This document shows positions 1 to 10,894 of a DNA stretch of 64,000 nucleotides, piece after piece. Positions within the stretch are counted from its first letter, which is position 1. Every line of letters begins with the position of its first letter. Source of the DNA: Lunularia cruciata. Its lineage: Eukaryota > Streptophyta > Marchantiopsida > Lunulariales > Lunulariaceae. The notes beneath the pieces are model-generated. The model was not told the origin of the DNA, did not search any database, and was given only the letters and a program-made list of their open reading frames with translations. The translations under genes and the position numbers were made by a program. The stretch lies in contig OX419756.1 in assembly GCA_948567375.1 (NCBI GenBank), positions 29,960,333 through 30,024,332 on the forward strand, in the 5' to 3' direction.

Positions 1-250
1 TATCATCTGGAGACTCTTTGCTAAAGTGGGTATGGCCTGACTATAATCAGGGCATGATTGTTGGGAGATTATTGAGCAAAGGATCAAGTATGTAATTGAT
101 GAGTGTGATTTGAGTGGAAGAATGAGCTATTATTGTGGCAATTTAGAGTTCATGTATGACTTATATGTGAGTTGTGCTTCTATAGTGTATGATGTTGATA
201 GTGATATATGTTGTGTAGTGATGTATATACACATGATATATTGCATGAGA
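1..250 (+). repeat. LTR-like fragment of the PHD-finger gypsy family
   Basis: The stretch matches by eye the LTR sequence at 56,088-56,330. Bases 1-130 resemble the end of one LTR copy, and 131-240 resemble the start of another (GGCAATTTAGAGTTCATG, then GTGAGTTGTGCTTCTATAG). The same start appears at 55,610 and 56,209. No coding capacity is seen. It is probably a remnant of the same Ty3/gypsy family that ends at 55,440. Confidence 0.5.
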
Positions 251-673
251 TCCTATACTAAGTAGTTTGCATAAGATCCTACAATGCTTTAGATTGCAAC
301 ATTGATTCCATTTCCTTAATAAGCAAGTCATGGTGAATCTTGTCAAGCTCTTTCTTAATATCAATTTTTATAAGTCAATGTGTCTATGAGTAACGGGAAA
401 AAGCATGCTCTTCAATAGAGATTATTTCACTTATAGATGAAACCAAGAGAATAGATAATGGGTTTATTAGCCAAGTAAAACTCTTGTTAGTCAATTAAGT
501 AACCTTGGTCAATTAAGTGATCTCTCTCAATGAGAAAGTCTCTCTAGCTATTGATAGACAACAAAGATTGAAGAAGCAATGATTGATTGACAAAGCAATA
601 GAGGTAGCTATGATGGTGGGACTCAAAAGAAGACAAATATTTCTCAATTGAAGAAGAGAACTGGTTATAACAA

Positions 674-997
674 GTGTGGAAAAAAGGGCATTGTGCAAGA
701 GAATGCAAAGGTGACCAGAAGTTCCCAATAAGAAAGCCATACAATGTACCTAATTTTAGAAGTCAAGCCAATGCTCTAATAACACAAAATATTAGATGTG
801 TTTTTAGTTCTAGTATTGCCATAAGTTTCAACAAACATCTAAACAAAGATGTTTGGTATGGTGATGAAGAAGCTTCAAAGCACATAATTGATATAAGAGA
901 GTGGTTTCAAAATTTCAAGAAGATTGAAGAAGGAACTTGGCCAACATATGTTGTTTACCATTGTAAGGTTTGGATTGCTAAAGTGAGCAACATTTGA
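674..997 (+). pseudogene. copia gag C-terminus and protease remnant
   Basis: The longest open piece of the copia relic reads GHCARECKG from a CCHC knuckle, then about 60 residues later a retropepsin-like WYGDEEASKHIIDIREWF. Family members normally have D-S/T-G-A at the active site. Here the triad region reads GDEEAS, so the protease would be dead. The first half of the knuckle (NKCGKK) lies one frame away just upstream, which indicates a frameshift at 675-685. The apparent GTG start is only where the frame opens. Confidence 0.7.
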
Positions 998-3310
998 TTT
1001 CTTGTGAGATTGGTGAAAGAAGACAAGAAGGAGACATCAAAGGAGATCTCTACATTCTGAAGTTGAAGCAATATTGATCAAGCAATGTACAAAAGCATCC
1101 AAACTACCTACACCAAAGAAAGCTACTACATGGAGAAATATAGAGGAGTGTTGATGGGAGGTATTTGTGATTCAATTTTTCTATAGAATTTAGATCAAAG
1201 TTACCAAGATAGGTAACATTTCCCAAGCTAACTCTATTGTTGCAAGCAATGGGAAGAATGAAAAGGTAGAAGAAAAGAAAGAGTGTCAAAAGTTAGAAAT
1301 TACACTTTGGCACCAAAGACTTGGTCATTTCAATATATTAGGAAGATGGAGAGAGAAGGACTAGTAGATAGTTTGAGTTTGAACAGCTTGGTACTCAAAA
1401 AAATTTCATGGAAAATCCAAAAAATGGATGTGCTCTAGGGAAGCAATGTAGAGGAGAATACCAGGTTGGAGAGTTCTTTCATAGTGATGTTTGGGTCCTA
1501 TGAGCATGAGCTCAACAGGAAGACAAGATACTATTTCCTTTACAAGGAGTATATTAGTGGTGTTTCATTTTTATGTTTCTTTAACAAGAAGTAAGAAAAC
1601 TATCTCTTGCTCCAAACAAATCTATGCACATGTAGAAACTCATTGTTGAATGAAGATCCAGAATTTATGATTATAATAGATGTAGATGAAATAGAAAGGA
1701 ATTTGCTAGATTTTTTATAGTGTTGGAGTAGTTCATGCTCTTATAGCACTTTACAATTCAAAGAAAAATGTTTTTTAGAGAGAGAGATCATAAAAGGATG
1801 TTGCATTTTAGCAAGTTGCCTAGAGAGTTGAAGGTAGAAGTAGTGGGAGCTATAATATATTTTTTCAAAGAGTTTTTAGTGTAGTTTCAAAGAAAATCTC
1901 TTATGAGCTATAGCATAAAACAAATCCAATAATTTTACATACGAGAACTTCTAATTGCTCAACATTTATTCACAAACCAAAATGTATGAAAAGAATTTTT
2001 ATCTAAAGAGACAAGAGATGTCTTTATATGGATATAGTTCAGAATCTAAGGCCTTTAGAAGGTGACATCAAAAGAATAAAAAGATATGTGAAAGTAGTGA
2101 TGTCATGTTCAGGAAAGAGCTATCAGATCATCAATGGTCACAAATGTTGAACGTAGATGCAAACTATTTCAAGAGAGAAATAGAGAGCAACAAAAATGCT
2201 AAAATGAGCATTATTGCGTTAGGCTTGATGGAGAGTCTACATAACCTTTCAAGGGACCTATGGAGGAGGTCAAATTTTTTGAAAAATCCACAAGTGAGAG
2301 TAGTATTTATCTATTTCAAGAAAAGAGTGAAAACAATGAAGATGCAAAACCTGATTTGCAATTGAGCTCATCAACCATTCAAGTTAGAGAAAATTGCAAA
2401 AGTGGGAGAAGGTGAAGACCACCACAAAGACCAATGAGTGACATTATGGTAAGCCATAATGAGGAGATATGGATGGAGATCTTATTCATTTTTTAAGATA
2501 CAATGCAAACACTTGAGTGGGTGAAAGCAAAGGATGAGGAATTTGAGTCATTGAAGAAGAACAATACTTAAAAGCAAACAACATTGCAAGAAAAGTGAAA
2601 AGAAATGCAAAGTAAGTGGACCCACTTACTTTGTACTGCTATGTATTATTTTGTTATAGAACCAAGCTTGATGCTAAGTGCGACATTCAAGGCACAAGGC
2701 AAGACTTATAGGAAAGGAAGGTTCACAACTTGTGGGTATTTACTATAAGACATTTGATGCTATAGGCAATTTTGATTCCTTAGATCCATTCTTTTATTAA
2801 TTGCAAAGGAAGACATAAAGATAGCTCAATTTAACATCAAGACTACTTTTTCTAATGGAGATTTGCAAGAAGAGATTTACATAGAGAAACCACAAGGATA
2901 GAAAGAAGCTAGAAAGGAGAAGAATGTTTCAAAATTGTTGAAGAGCCTTGAGGCTTAAAGCAAGCCTCAATGAACTAGAATCAAACTAGAATTGGAAGTT
3001 TGATAACTTCTTAGTGAAGTATGGGTTGCAACTCTCACTTTATGATCCTTGTGTGTATTGTGGATTTGGTATAATCCTTGTTATCTTTATAGACTATAGA
3101 CTGATTTCTGGGAAGATAAATCTTATATTACTACCATGCTAGATTAGCTTGGCAAAAAGTTTGAAGTTACCCATGGAGAGGTAGTGTTTTATATTAGACT
3201 TCAGATTTTTGTGATAAAGATAATTTTAGAATCAGATTTATTCAAGAAAGATATGTAGGGTCAATTATAAAACAATTCAATCTTGGAGATGGATATCCAA
3301 TTTTTACTCT

Positions 3311-3716
3311 TGTAAATCTAAATTTTAAAAGACTAAGGAGAGAAATAAGAGAATGGAAGATCACATTGGAACTCTCAAATGAGTGAAAACTTTGAATGCC
3401 TAGCTTGATCTTGGACTTTGGTATTTATAGTCAATTAAGGTACAAGGTTCCTAAAAAGCTTCCAAGGAAGGTTCTTTTTAGAAGGCTGCTTTCTTGGAAT
3501 GCAAGCTACATTAGTTGTTTTACTTGGCATGCAAGCTAAGCTAGCCTTCAACTTGGCATACAAGTCATTTAATCCTTGGAAGATTTCTAGAAGCTTCTTG
3601 GATGCTTTTAGAAATATTCTTAGAATTTCTTAGAGAAATGTTAGTTTTACCTCTTTTCAACTATATTTAGCTCTTACTAATTCCATATTAGCTTCTACTA
3701 ACTCTATATTATTACA
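3311..3716 (-). mobile_element. Solo LTR, heat-shock-element family, copy 1
   Basis: This is the reverse complement of the repeats at 52,739-53,158 and 62,226-62,702. On the minus strand it begins TGTAATAATATAG and ends near TTTACA, matching the TGTAAC...TTTTACA termini of the other copies. It interrupts the copia relic. It contains TTCTAGAAGCTTC at 3,585-3,597, a perfect three-unit heat-shock element (nTTCnnGAAnnTTCn). No clear target-site duplication is visible, so the edges are approximate. Confidence 0.7.
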
Positions 3717-3882
3717 CAGACGTTGGATTACAAGTAGAAGATATAGAATCAATTAGAGCACCCAACCAAGAAGCAAGAGGATTAATATAAGCTATGATAT
3801 GTACAATATTGAGATAACTTATGTTGTTAGCATAGTGGTAAAATTTAGTTCTCATCCTTCACCTCAATAAAAGGAGGCAATT

Positions 3883-4390
3883 TTGAGAGTTTTCAAGGAC
3901 CTCAAAGGTACTCTAAATTATGAATTAGAATTTAGTGGAGGATCAAATGCTGCTAATACACTAGTAGTGTACTGTGATGTTGGTTTGACATGTGATTTGG
4001 ACAATAGAAAATCACATTACAGTTTCATATTCATGATGAGTGGTGTAACAGCTTGTAGCAGTCAAATTACTTCTACCATAGAGGCAGAGTATGTAGTAAT
4101 ATGTTTAGCTGCAAAGTAAACAAGAAGGCTTTGCAAGCTACTTGAGGAACTAGAGTTTGGACAAGATGTTCAAACTCCAATTTACAATAAAAATTAGAGT
4201 GCTATCAAGTTGGTGTATAGTCCAAAGTTTTGCAAGAGAACCAAACACATCAAATCCAACATTATCACATGAGCGAGCAACAAGAAATCAGTTTTAACTG
4301 CATCAATACCAACAACCAAATTGTAAATATTTTTATAAAGGCTTTACCAAGAGATAAGTTTCATAAGTTCATAAGTTTAATTAGAGTGTT
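3883..4390 (+). pseudogene. copia RNase H remnant (unit 1)
   Basis: The frame reads VVYCDVGLTCDLDNRKSHY and then TIEAEYVVICLAAK, which is the copia RNase H signature. After a stop it continues with the RTKHIKS motif. The paralogous piece in unit 2 is 29,478-30,020. The segmental duplication starts in or just before this domain, so the copia element predates the duplication. Confidence 0.75.
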
Positions 4391-4399
4391 ACCTTTTTT

Positions 4400-6657
4400 T
4401 CAATGAGTGGAGTATTTAAATTGCATTTGAGATGTGAATACATGTGACATGTGGTAGTTGAGGTTGGTATAGTTACTATTGTATAATAAAAGAAGTTAAG
4501 GTTTGCATTAAGCACCCAACGGCGATGCTAGTCAGAGTTAGAGCAACCAGTACTTATATATAGGTCTTACCTCGAAAAGTTCCATTCCATAGATACGCTA
4601 GCTCTGCTCGACTGTTTTCAACATTACCGTGGTCATGATGCTCACTATTGTCTAAATACAATCTACAATTTTAATCAAATTAGCTCTCGGACAGTACAAG
4701 GCCCAAACATCAAGGTGGCAAAAGTATTCTCTTTGTGCAAACTGATCTCATTTCAATTCAGCACGAAGTTGACACTTCGAGAATATTATACAACAATAAG
4801 TCTTCCAAAATGGTAGCTTTATTTGTGATTCTATATATACACTACAGTACCCGGCACCAACATGCACGAGAGCTCTTCGAGTTCCGCTGAGCTGAGCTGT
4901 TCCTAGTTGATTGCAGTATGTCTACAACCTCTTCTACTGTAGGATAGTTGAAAATCAGATTCGACATTCTACTTTCTTCACCTCCCACCATGGTCGGTTC
5001 AACGGTGCATGTTCTTGTTTAAATCTTATAGTCACGTTATATTTTGTAAAAGAAATTAGTCACGTTAGTCAAATTAGTCACTTTTATAGTCACGTTATAT
5101 TTTGTAAAAGAAATTCCGCTCGAACATGAGAGGAACAAACAGAATACATCTTCAGGTCTTGAAAAATTGGAAATGATATGGTGAAATCAACCAATCCAAA
5201 TCTGCACATAATCCGAGAACTGGGGATTTTAATAAGACTTGGATAGTTTCCACATATGATATTTTCTTTTCAGGATGATCACCTTTGGTGATATTTACAT
5301 ATTACGAAGATTAACATTGGAGCTTCGAAACGATTTCAGTATAGGTTACTTCCGACACCTGAAGACATGGACAGACGAGGCAAATGTGACTATTCGTGGT
5401 AATGAAATGTTTGTTTGTTTCTCGTTTTAAAATAGTGCATTTTAAAACGTTTAAAAATTATTTTAAAATACAATGATTATTTATAAAACCTTCTTTTTTA
5501 TTGTACGAAGAATATCTCATTTTGATTTGTACAGATGATATTCATATTTGACAAAATAAGGAACTGCCACTTGTGGAGCAATCACCCTGGACAAAAGCCA
5601 TTCAAACAGTATAACTTCCTTGTCTGTTGGGATAGTGCGACTATACAGGTGACAGATTATGCACACCAAGAAAAGAAAATATTTTTTTGGTAAAACAATT
5701 TAAAACATTTTATAATGTTCCATTATTTGCAGAAGTGAAAAAAACGTTTCCATAATTCGTGGTTAAGAATGTAGCCTGCTTCACACGACTAGTGTTTCAG
5801 AAATTTGCATCAGTAAAAAAAAAAAAGATTGCATCAGTACAGATTGGAATATATCGTCCCTGAACTGCCTTACTCTAACTGCGTTGGACGATGAGTACCT
5901 GGTCCGCGGGACACAGTCGCAGCTGACAAACCGTGGTCGTCATGAGTGATGGTTTCTTTGAGGTAGGTTGAAAAGTTGGGGTAAGACAAGATAGCATCAT
6001 TGGTCAGGCTTAAACACGACAGTGAACTAGACGTTGCTGAAGAATTCAAGTCACGTTTAGGCCAAGTTTGAGTGCAGAACTGGCTTGAAGGGTGAAGTCC
6101 GTTAAGTCTTTGTCTCTGACTTGTTATCCGCCAAAAATGAAGAAGTCGATGTGCCAAATATTCTATGGGAGTCGGTTAATTCTATCTCTGTGCTTGACTT
6201 ATGGTTTAATTTAAACAAAATTGACTAATATGACTTGTGGTCGAAAAAAATTGACATAGCTTGGCGCGTAACTAAAATCATCCCAAGTGCTGCTAATGTG
6301 GCTAACTAGCTATGAGAGAAAAGCCATCTTGACATTCGATACAATATTTCTCTTCCATATTCAGGCCCATTTCAAAAGCTAAATATTGCGAACGGCAGAT
6401 TATGCGAAGCCCAGGAGATTGAGAGAGAGAGAGTCCTCGGACACGATTTGCGAAGATTGTATCTGAAATGAGATTAATATACTTTGGTTAATGTGGTCTT
6501 AATCTTATCGTTAGTGACGCTTCTTCTCCTGAACTTCTTCTGGGCGTCATATAATAAGAAGACGAGAGGGAGCAATAATTGTGAAAATAGATATTTTCTG
6601 AAGTCCTCGATATGAATGGAAAACTAATAAATCAAAGTTTTGCATGTAACTGAAAGA

Positions 6658-6713
<56 letters not shown>

Positions 6714-7046
6714 ATAATATACTGACATATAAAACCATAAGAAAGATAGGATAAAAAGATTTTCTTTCGTTCAAGGCTGGATCGTCCCCCGAACCATCCA
6801 GCCATTCACAGAATGTGGATCTTCAACAATTTCCCATGCAGCTAAATAAGAGATGTTTTTACTTTGAGTTTGTCCTTTCACGATTGAACATGACCTTGAT
6901 TGAATTTGCTCTGTTATAGTACTATGAGCATTCATTAGCACAAACATTTATGAGAATAAAGTTTGACGTCAGTCCATGCATTTTAGTGACGACATGGATT
7001 GACTTAACGCGCGTCACGCTTTCCAGTACTCTTAAGTCTTGCTGCC
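4400..7046. other. Gene-poor stretch upstream of the carboxylesterase (unit 1)
   Basis: No gene is recognised. It is collinear with about 30,020-32,430 in unit 2. It holds a duplicated motif TAGTCACGTTATATTTTG at 5,030-5,058 and 5,089-5,117, A/T-rich runs around 5,430-5,520 and 5,690-5,830, a GA run at 6,420-6,434 and an AT microsatellite at 6,660-6,711. Short reading frames here are not preserved with matching frames in unit 2. Confidence 0.6.
6660..6711. repeat. (AT)n microsatellite
   Basis: About 26 uninterrupted AT units. The paralogous site in unit 2, near 32,090-32,102, has only a few AT units, so the tract expanded or contracted after the duplication. Confidence 0.95.
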
Positions 7047-7098
7047 ACTTGACGGGGCCTTCCCATCCTTCATGTGTTCTATGTGGTCGCCTTTCTCC
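7047..7098 (+). mobile_element. Orphan 3' tail of the RLE retrotransposon (unit 1)
   Basis: The stretch contains the family's 3' signature, ACTTGACGGGGCCTTCCC then CATCCTTC, a variable spacer and GGTCGCCTTTCT. The same tail sits at the paralogous place in unit 2 (32,431-32,483), so the insertion predates the duplication. It lies about 0.4 kb upstream of the carboxylesterase start and may be part of its promoter region. Confidence 0.65.
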
Positions 7099-7482
7099 AC
7101 TTGGGGTGGGTTTAAGTCCACAAAGTTGGTAATACTGTTTTAAGTCCATCTCACGAATGAATAGGAATCCAGACCCGCAAGGGTGCGCCACGGTCGTGAT
7201 GAGCGAACATCGCGGTTTGATCTATCATCATGATCTGAATTGCGGACTCGAGAGAGTTCGTAGATAAGGAAAACTAGGAGCTGTTGTAGTTTCTTCCATT
7301 GCTGTACCATTCTGTGGGTTCGAGGAGATCCGGTGCTGGAGGTCGTTGACCGAGAAGTGCAGAAGAAATTGGTCTCGGCAGCCGAGTCTGCTTGTCGATG
7401 ATGGTTGTCCTCGACACCTGAGAGAAGATAGGGGAAGGAGCTGAGGATCGTTAAGCTCTCCGACGTTGCAGTTTCTTCAATC

Positions 7483-9027
7483 ATGGCGTCTTCTGCAGAA
7501 GGCGATAAGGATGCTCAAATTGCCGGTAAGAATACGCGAACTGTAAGGGAAGGCAACAGTCTTCTGGAAGCTTTTCTAGATATGTAATGTGCATCCATAG
7601 TAAGTCCAAGATTTTCACGTATCAGCAAATTTGAGGATTTTAGCTCATTAGTCACACCCCGTTCTCTGTACAACGCTTTCGAGCTATGATGATGCAAATT
7701 CCTGAACGCTACACTAACTCTACACGCGCTACTGTAGCTCTCACCTTGTAGAGGTCTAAGCTTTGTCTACGCTGTTTCTGTATGATGTTCTACTATGCCC
7801 TCATCGATATCCAAGGTAGAATATCCAGACCCCAGGAGAATTAGGTCTTTGTATCTAGCATTAGATCCACTGATGAGTGTACTTTCGAATCGAAGCAAAC
7901 AACCTTTGGAACATACAGAAGAAATACCCATATTCTCTGAGAGATCAGTTACTCAGTTGCTCTAGTACAGGTTCATGATGTGAAATGTGCCCTACTTTCA
8001 GGGACTCCACTCAAAAGTGTTGTCCTTGGAACTGCTCACAGAGAAACCACTTGCAGTACGAACACCATCAAGCATACCGTTCAAGTTAAAAATGGTGTCA
8101 GCAATAAACAGCTTGACATTCAGTATGATGTACCGCAAAGATGGTACGGTAAACCGCACAATTGCTAAATTTCTGGACCAGAAAGCAGCAGCAAAATCGG
8201 AGGCAGTAGACGGAATTGTGACCGAGGATATCATCATTGACAAGGAGGCGAACATCTTCTATAGAATTTTCTCGCACTCGGCACAAGAGGAGGGCAGGAA
8301 GTTTCCTCTTATCGTCTACCTCCATGGTGGAGGCTTCACTGCATTGGGGGCTGATTCCAAGGCTTATGATCAGATATGTAGGACTGTGGTCAAAATCTGC
8401 AACGCCACTGTCTTATCTGTAAACTACAGACTGGCACCGGAATTTCCCTATCCGACTGCATACGAAGACTGTTACCAGGCCCTAGAATGGCTCCGATCAG
8501 AAAGCAAAATTTTGCCTGGAGCAGATATTAACCAATGCTTCCTAATGGGGGATAGTGCTGGTGGAAACATCGCCCACCACCTTATGATCAAAGCAGCGCA
8601 GAATGATCTGAGTCCCGTTCAAATCAAGGGTGTTGTGATGCTGTCTCCTTTCTTTGGAGGAGCTACGAGAAGTCCAACAGAGACCAGAATGCCAGACGCT
8701 CCCTTGCTTACTCTGAAATTAACTGATTTCTTTTGGAAGGCATTTCTTCCTGCTGGATCTGATAGAGATCATCCAGCTTGTAATGTTATCGGTAAGAATG
8801 CCGAGGACCTTTCCAGTTTGTCACTGCCACCGGTTTTCATTACCATCGGTTCGCTGGATATTCTCCAGGATTGGGAGATTCAGTACGCTGAGAAACTCAA
8901 GGAGATGGGGTGTCAGGTGGAGGTTAAGCATACCGAGCATATCCACGCCGAGTACATTTTGGAGCCCGTGTTAATTGAGATATTGCAAGTAATGGTGAAG
9001 GACTTTCTCACGCCCTTACTCTCCTAG
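7483..9027 (+). CDS. GID1-like carboxylesterase, alpha/beta hydrolase (unit 1, intact)
   Basis: Predicted two-exon gene. Exon 1 is 7,483-7,542 (20 codons from ATG; donor GTAAGG, phase 0) and exon 2 is 8,002-9,027 (acceptor TACTTTCAG), giving about 361 aa. An earlier donor at 7,526 would be out of frame. An ATG at 8,092 would give a 311-aa form. In residue numbers of the frame opening at 7,987, the oxyanion motif HGGG is at 113-116, the nucleophile S190 sits in GDSAGGN, the acid is D291 in GSLDILQDW, and the base is H318 or H320 in TEHIH. The DRDHPACN block and the ungapped N-terminal match to the gibberellin-receptor lid (SIPFKLKMVSAIN...RKDGTVNR) place it near GID1. GID1 receptors lack the catalytic His and carry a TW lid motif; this protein keeps the His and lacks TW. 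I infer an active soluble carboxylesterase, not a receptor. The substrate is unknown. Confidence 0.85.
7543..8001 (+). other. Intron 1 of the carboxylesterase gene (unit 1)
   Basis: Predicted 459-bp intron from GTAAGG to TTTCAG. The only acceptor next to exon 2 that keeps the hydrolase frame with this donor is at 8,001. A TGA at 7,981-7,983 closes the hydrolase frame upstream, so the long form requires splicing. Confidence 0.65.
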
Positions 9028-10280
9028 GTTTCATTCCTGTAAATCCCCTCAACCTACCAGATGATGAGAGACTGAACATCATGATATACGCCATGGAATA
9101 GGTCAATTTGCGCATGGACGTTTCCTTTTATAGATTTGGAAGTAAGAGTACAGCTAGTGGATTGGGTGTCCAGTAAAAGCCCGAGATAAGACCCCGGAAT
9201 TATTTCTCTTACACAGTCTACGTACATATCTGTCGAATCGTTACTCTCCCGTTTATCGAAGCAGGTTATAGTTCGTTGGTGTTCAAAAGGAGGATTCCAG
9301 CTCCTTACATTCTTCATGCTTATGAATATTTGAGGTATTCCTGTGATCCTAATGTCTGTTAGGATAGGAGGTTTCAGCACGACACTGACTGCACTAGTGA
9401 TTCCGAGAGTGAAGGTATATGATTTGCCTTCTTTTGCATCTGGCTCCCAAAACAGGACTGTTTGTGTACAGGAGCAGGAGGGCAAAGCTTTTGCAGCATC
9501 GTAAATGTGGCAACGAGGAACGAAAGACTTTTTCTATCCTGGTGAAATACTTCAGCTTCTTTTCTCTTTCTGATCGCTTCAGGACAAGCACACGCAGCAG
9601 TTACTACGACCACTGCTTTGTACTATTCGGCGACCTTAACAACCTTTAGCTCTCATCTTGAATTGCAATAATGAATTGGAATACGTTTCCAGGTTTTCCC
9701 TGTTTGCTGGAAGACAACCTGGACGTATCCCAACTGTCCATGGCCAGAAATGCCCCTATTGTTGCCCATCCCGTTATTACCGAAATTGTGTCATGTTCAT
9801 ATCGGCTCATCTGCATGTAAATCCAAAATTTGTTTTACATCAAGGTCAGACAACATGGTGCAGAACTCTCTTCAACGAAGGATTTTCCAATGCTTTGGCC
9901 CGCCTTGCAATTGATTTATCACATTCAAAGTTGACTAAATGAAACACTCTTTCTCGATCCCTGTTTTGTAATCCCGCTACTTCATTCTCTCGAGCTTCAT
10001 ATCAAACCTGCAGCTTACCAGATGCGTTGGTTAAACACAGACATCCGATATCCCCACTTGGGAAGGAAACCACAGTGTGCATTTACACTTCGCGTTCCGC
10101 TACCGCTACCATGTTATAAGCGAATCTCTCGGAGTTCTACACGGTTTGTGTTCTTGTAGTATCTTCATGATCCGCAGTCTTCTCATCCTTTCTTGTTATC
10201 CTATGTATGGCGTCTTTTCTCTTCATGATCCTCAGCTGACAATGAATTCTGACAGGGTGGTGGGTGGCAGTTCAAAAGTA
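9028..10280. other. Downstream region of the carboxylesterase (unit 1)
   Basis: Collinear with about 34,218-35,620 in unit 2. Open frames exist on both strands, but small insertions and deletions between the units break them, so I call no gene. Unit 2 carries two extra pieces here: an imperfect repeat around 34,570-34,600 and a 70-bp retrotransposon tail at 34,914. Confidence 0.55.
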
Positions 10281-10894
10281 AGCCTACTCAAAAGTACTCC
10301 TACGTAGCAGTGATCATGGCTGATCAGATTCTGGGTTCCACATTTTGAATGCATACGAAAGTGTACAGATTTCATACTGTATGTACGTCCTCAATGCGGA
10401 TATTGCTTGCCCAACGTACCACTTGACATGGTGCGAGGTCACTTCATTTTTTACAAGAAGAAATCGTGCCAATTCGCAACACGCTTTTACCAAGTATCAC
10501 TAATATTAGAAGTTGATTTCTCCTAGAAGTGCAATGAGAACATTGTTCATATTTTGAGCACGAGGTTAATTTTATTTTCCCAAGAATTTGATTCGCCCAA
10601 TTATATACATATAAGTTAGAATGAAGAATGTGAGTGAGACCATCGAATGTGTTTCTGTGATTCTTTATATTACCATTTAATTCTTGATATATTTTGTAGT
10701 GATGGTCTAAACTTATACGTATAAGATCATTTTTTTATCAAATTCCTGAATTTGATCTTTAGGTTGAAACCAGACCAATTTTAAAGTACATTTAGATATG
10801 AAATATATACGCAGTGATTTACTCTATATCAGATTTTTATAGAAACTGAGCTATTAAAGTTCTATATTGCCAATAATATTCTCGATCAAACCAC

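Larger units (their letters stand above)
300..4390 (+). mobile_element. Decayed Ty1/copia retrotransposon
   Basis: The copia order gag, protease, integrase, RT, RNase H can be followed through many stops and frameshifts. A CCHC zinc knuckle lies near 667-712 and a protease-like WYGDEEASKHI near 855. The pre-integrase motif LWHQRLGHF is near 1,300, and the integrase core with HSDVW near 1,480. RT lies at 2,640-3,190, including a stretch like FSNGDLQEEIYIEKPQG, and RNase H at 3,880-4,340 with YCD and TKHIKS. A solo LTR of another family (3,311-3,716) splits RT from RNase H. The LTRs of this element were not identified. It cannot code for an active product. Confidence 0.8.

Noticed and set aside
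5870-6157. 95-codon minus-strand frame
   Set aside because: Indels in unit 2 (around 31,685) break the frame, and no family is recognised.
7483-7525. Earlier splice donor (GTAAGA at 7,526) for exon 1
   Set aside because: It gives phase 1, out of frame with the acceptor at 8,001 in both units. The donor at 7,543 restores the hydrolase frame in unit 1.
7987-9027. Gibberellin receptor GID1 as the function of the esterase
   Set aside because: The TW-containing lid motif is absent and the catalytic His is present, so enzyme function is more likely despite the lineage similarity.
9054-9485. 143-codon minus-strand frame downstream of the carboxylesterase, with a similar frame at 34,293-34,724
   Set aside because: Equal length is coincidental: unit 2 has an inserted stretch and a different C-terminus. 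No domain is recognisable and the similarity is explained by the duplication.
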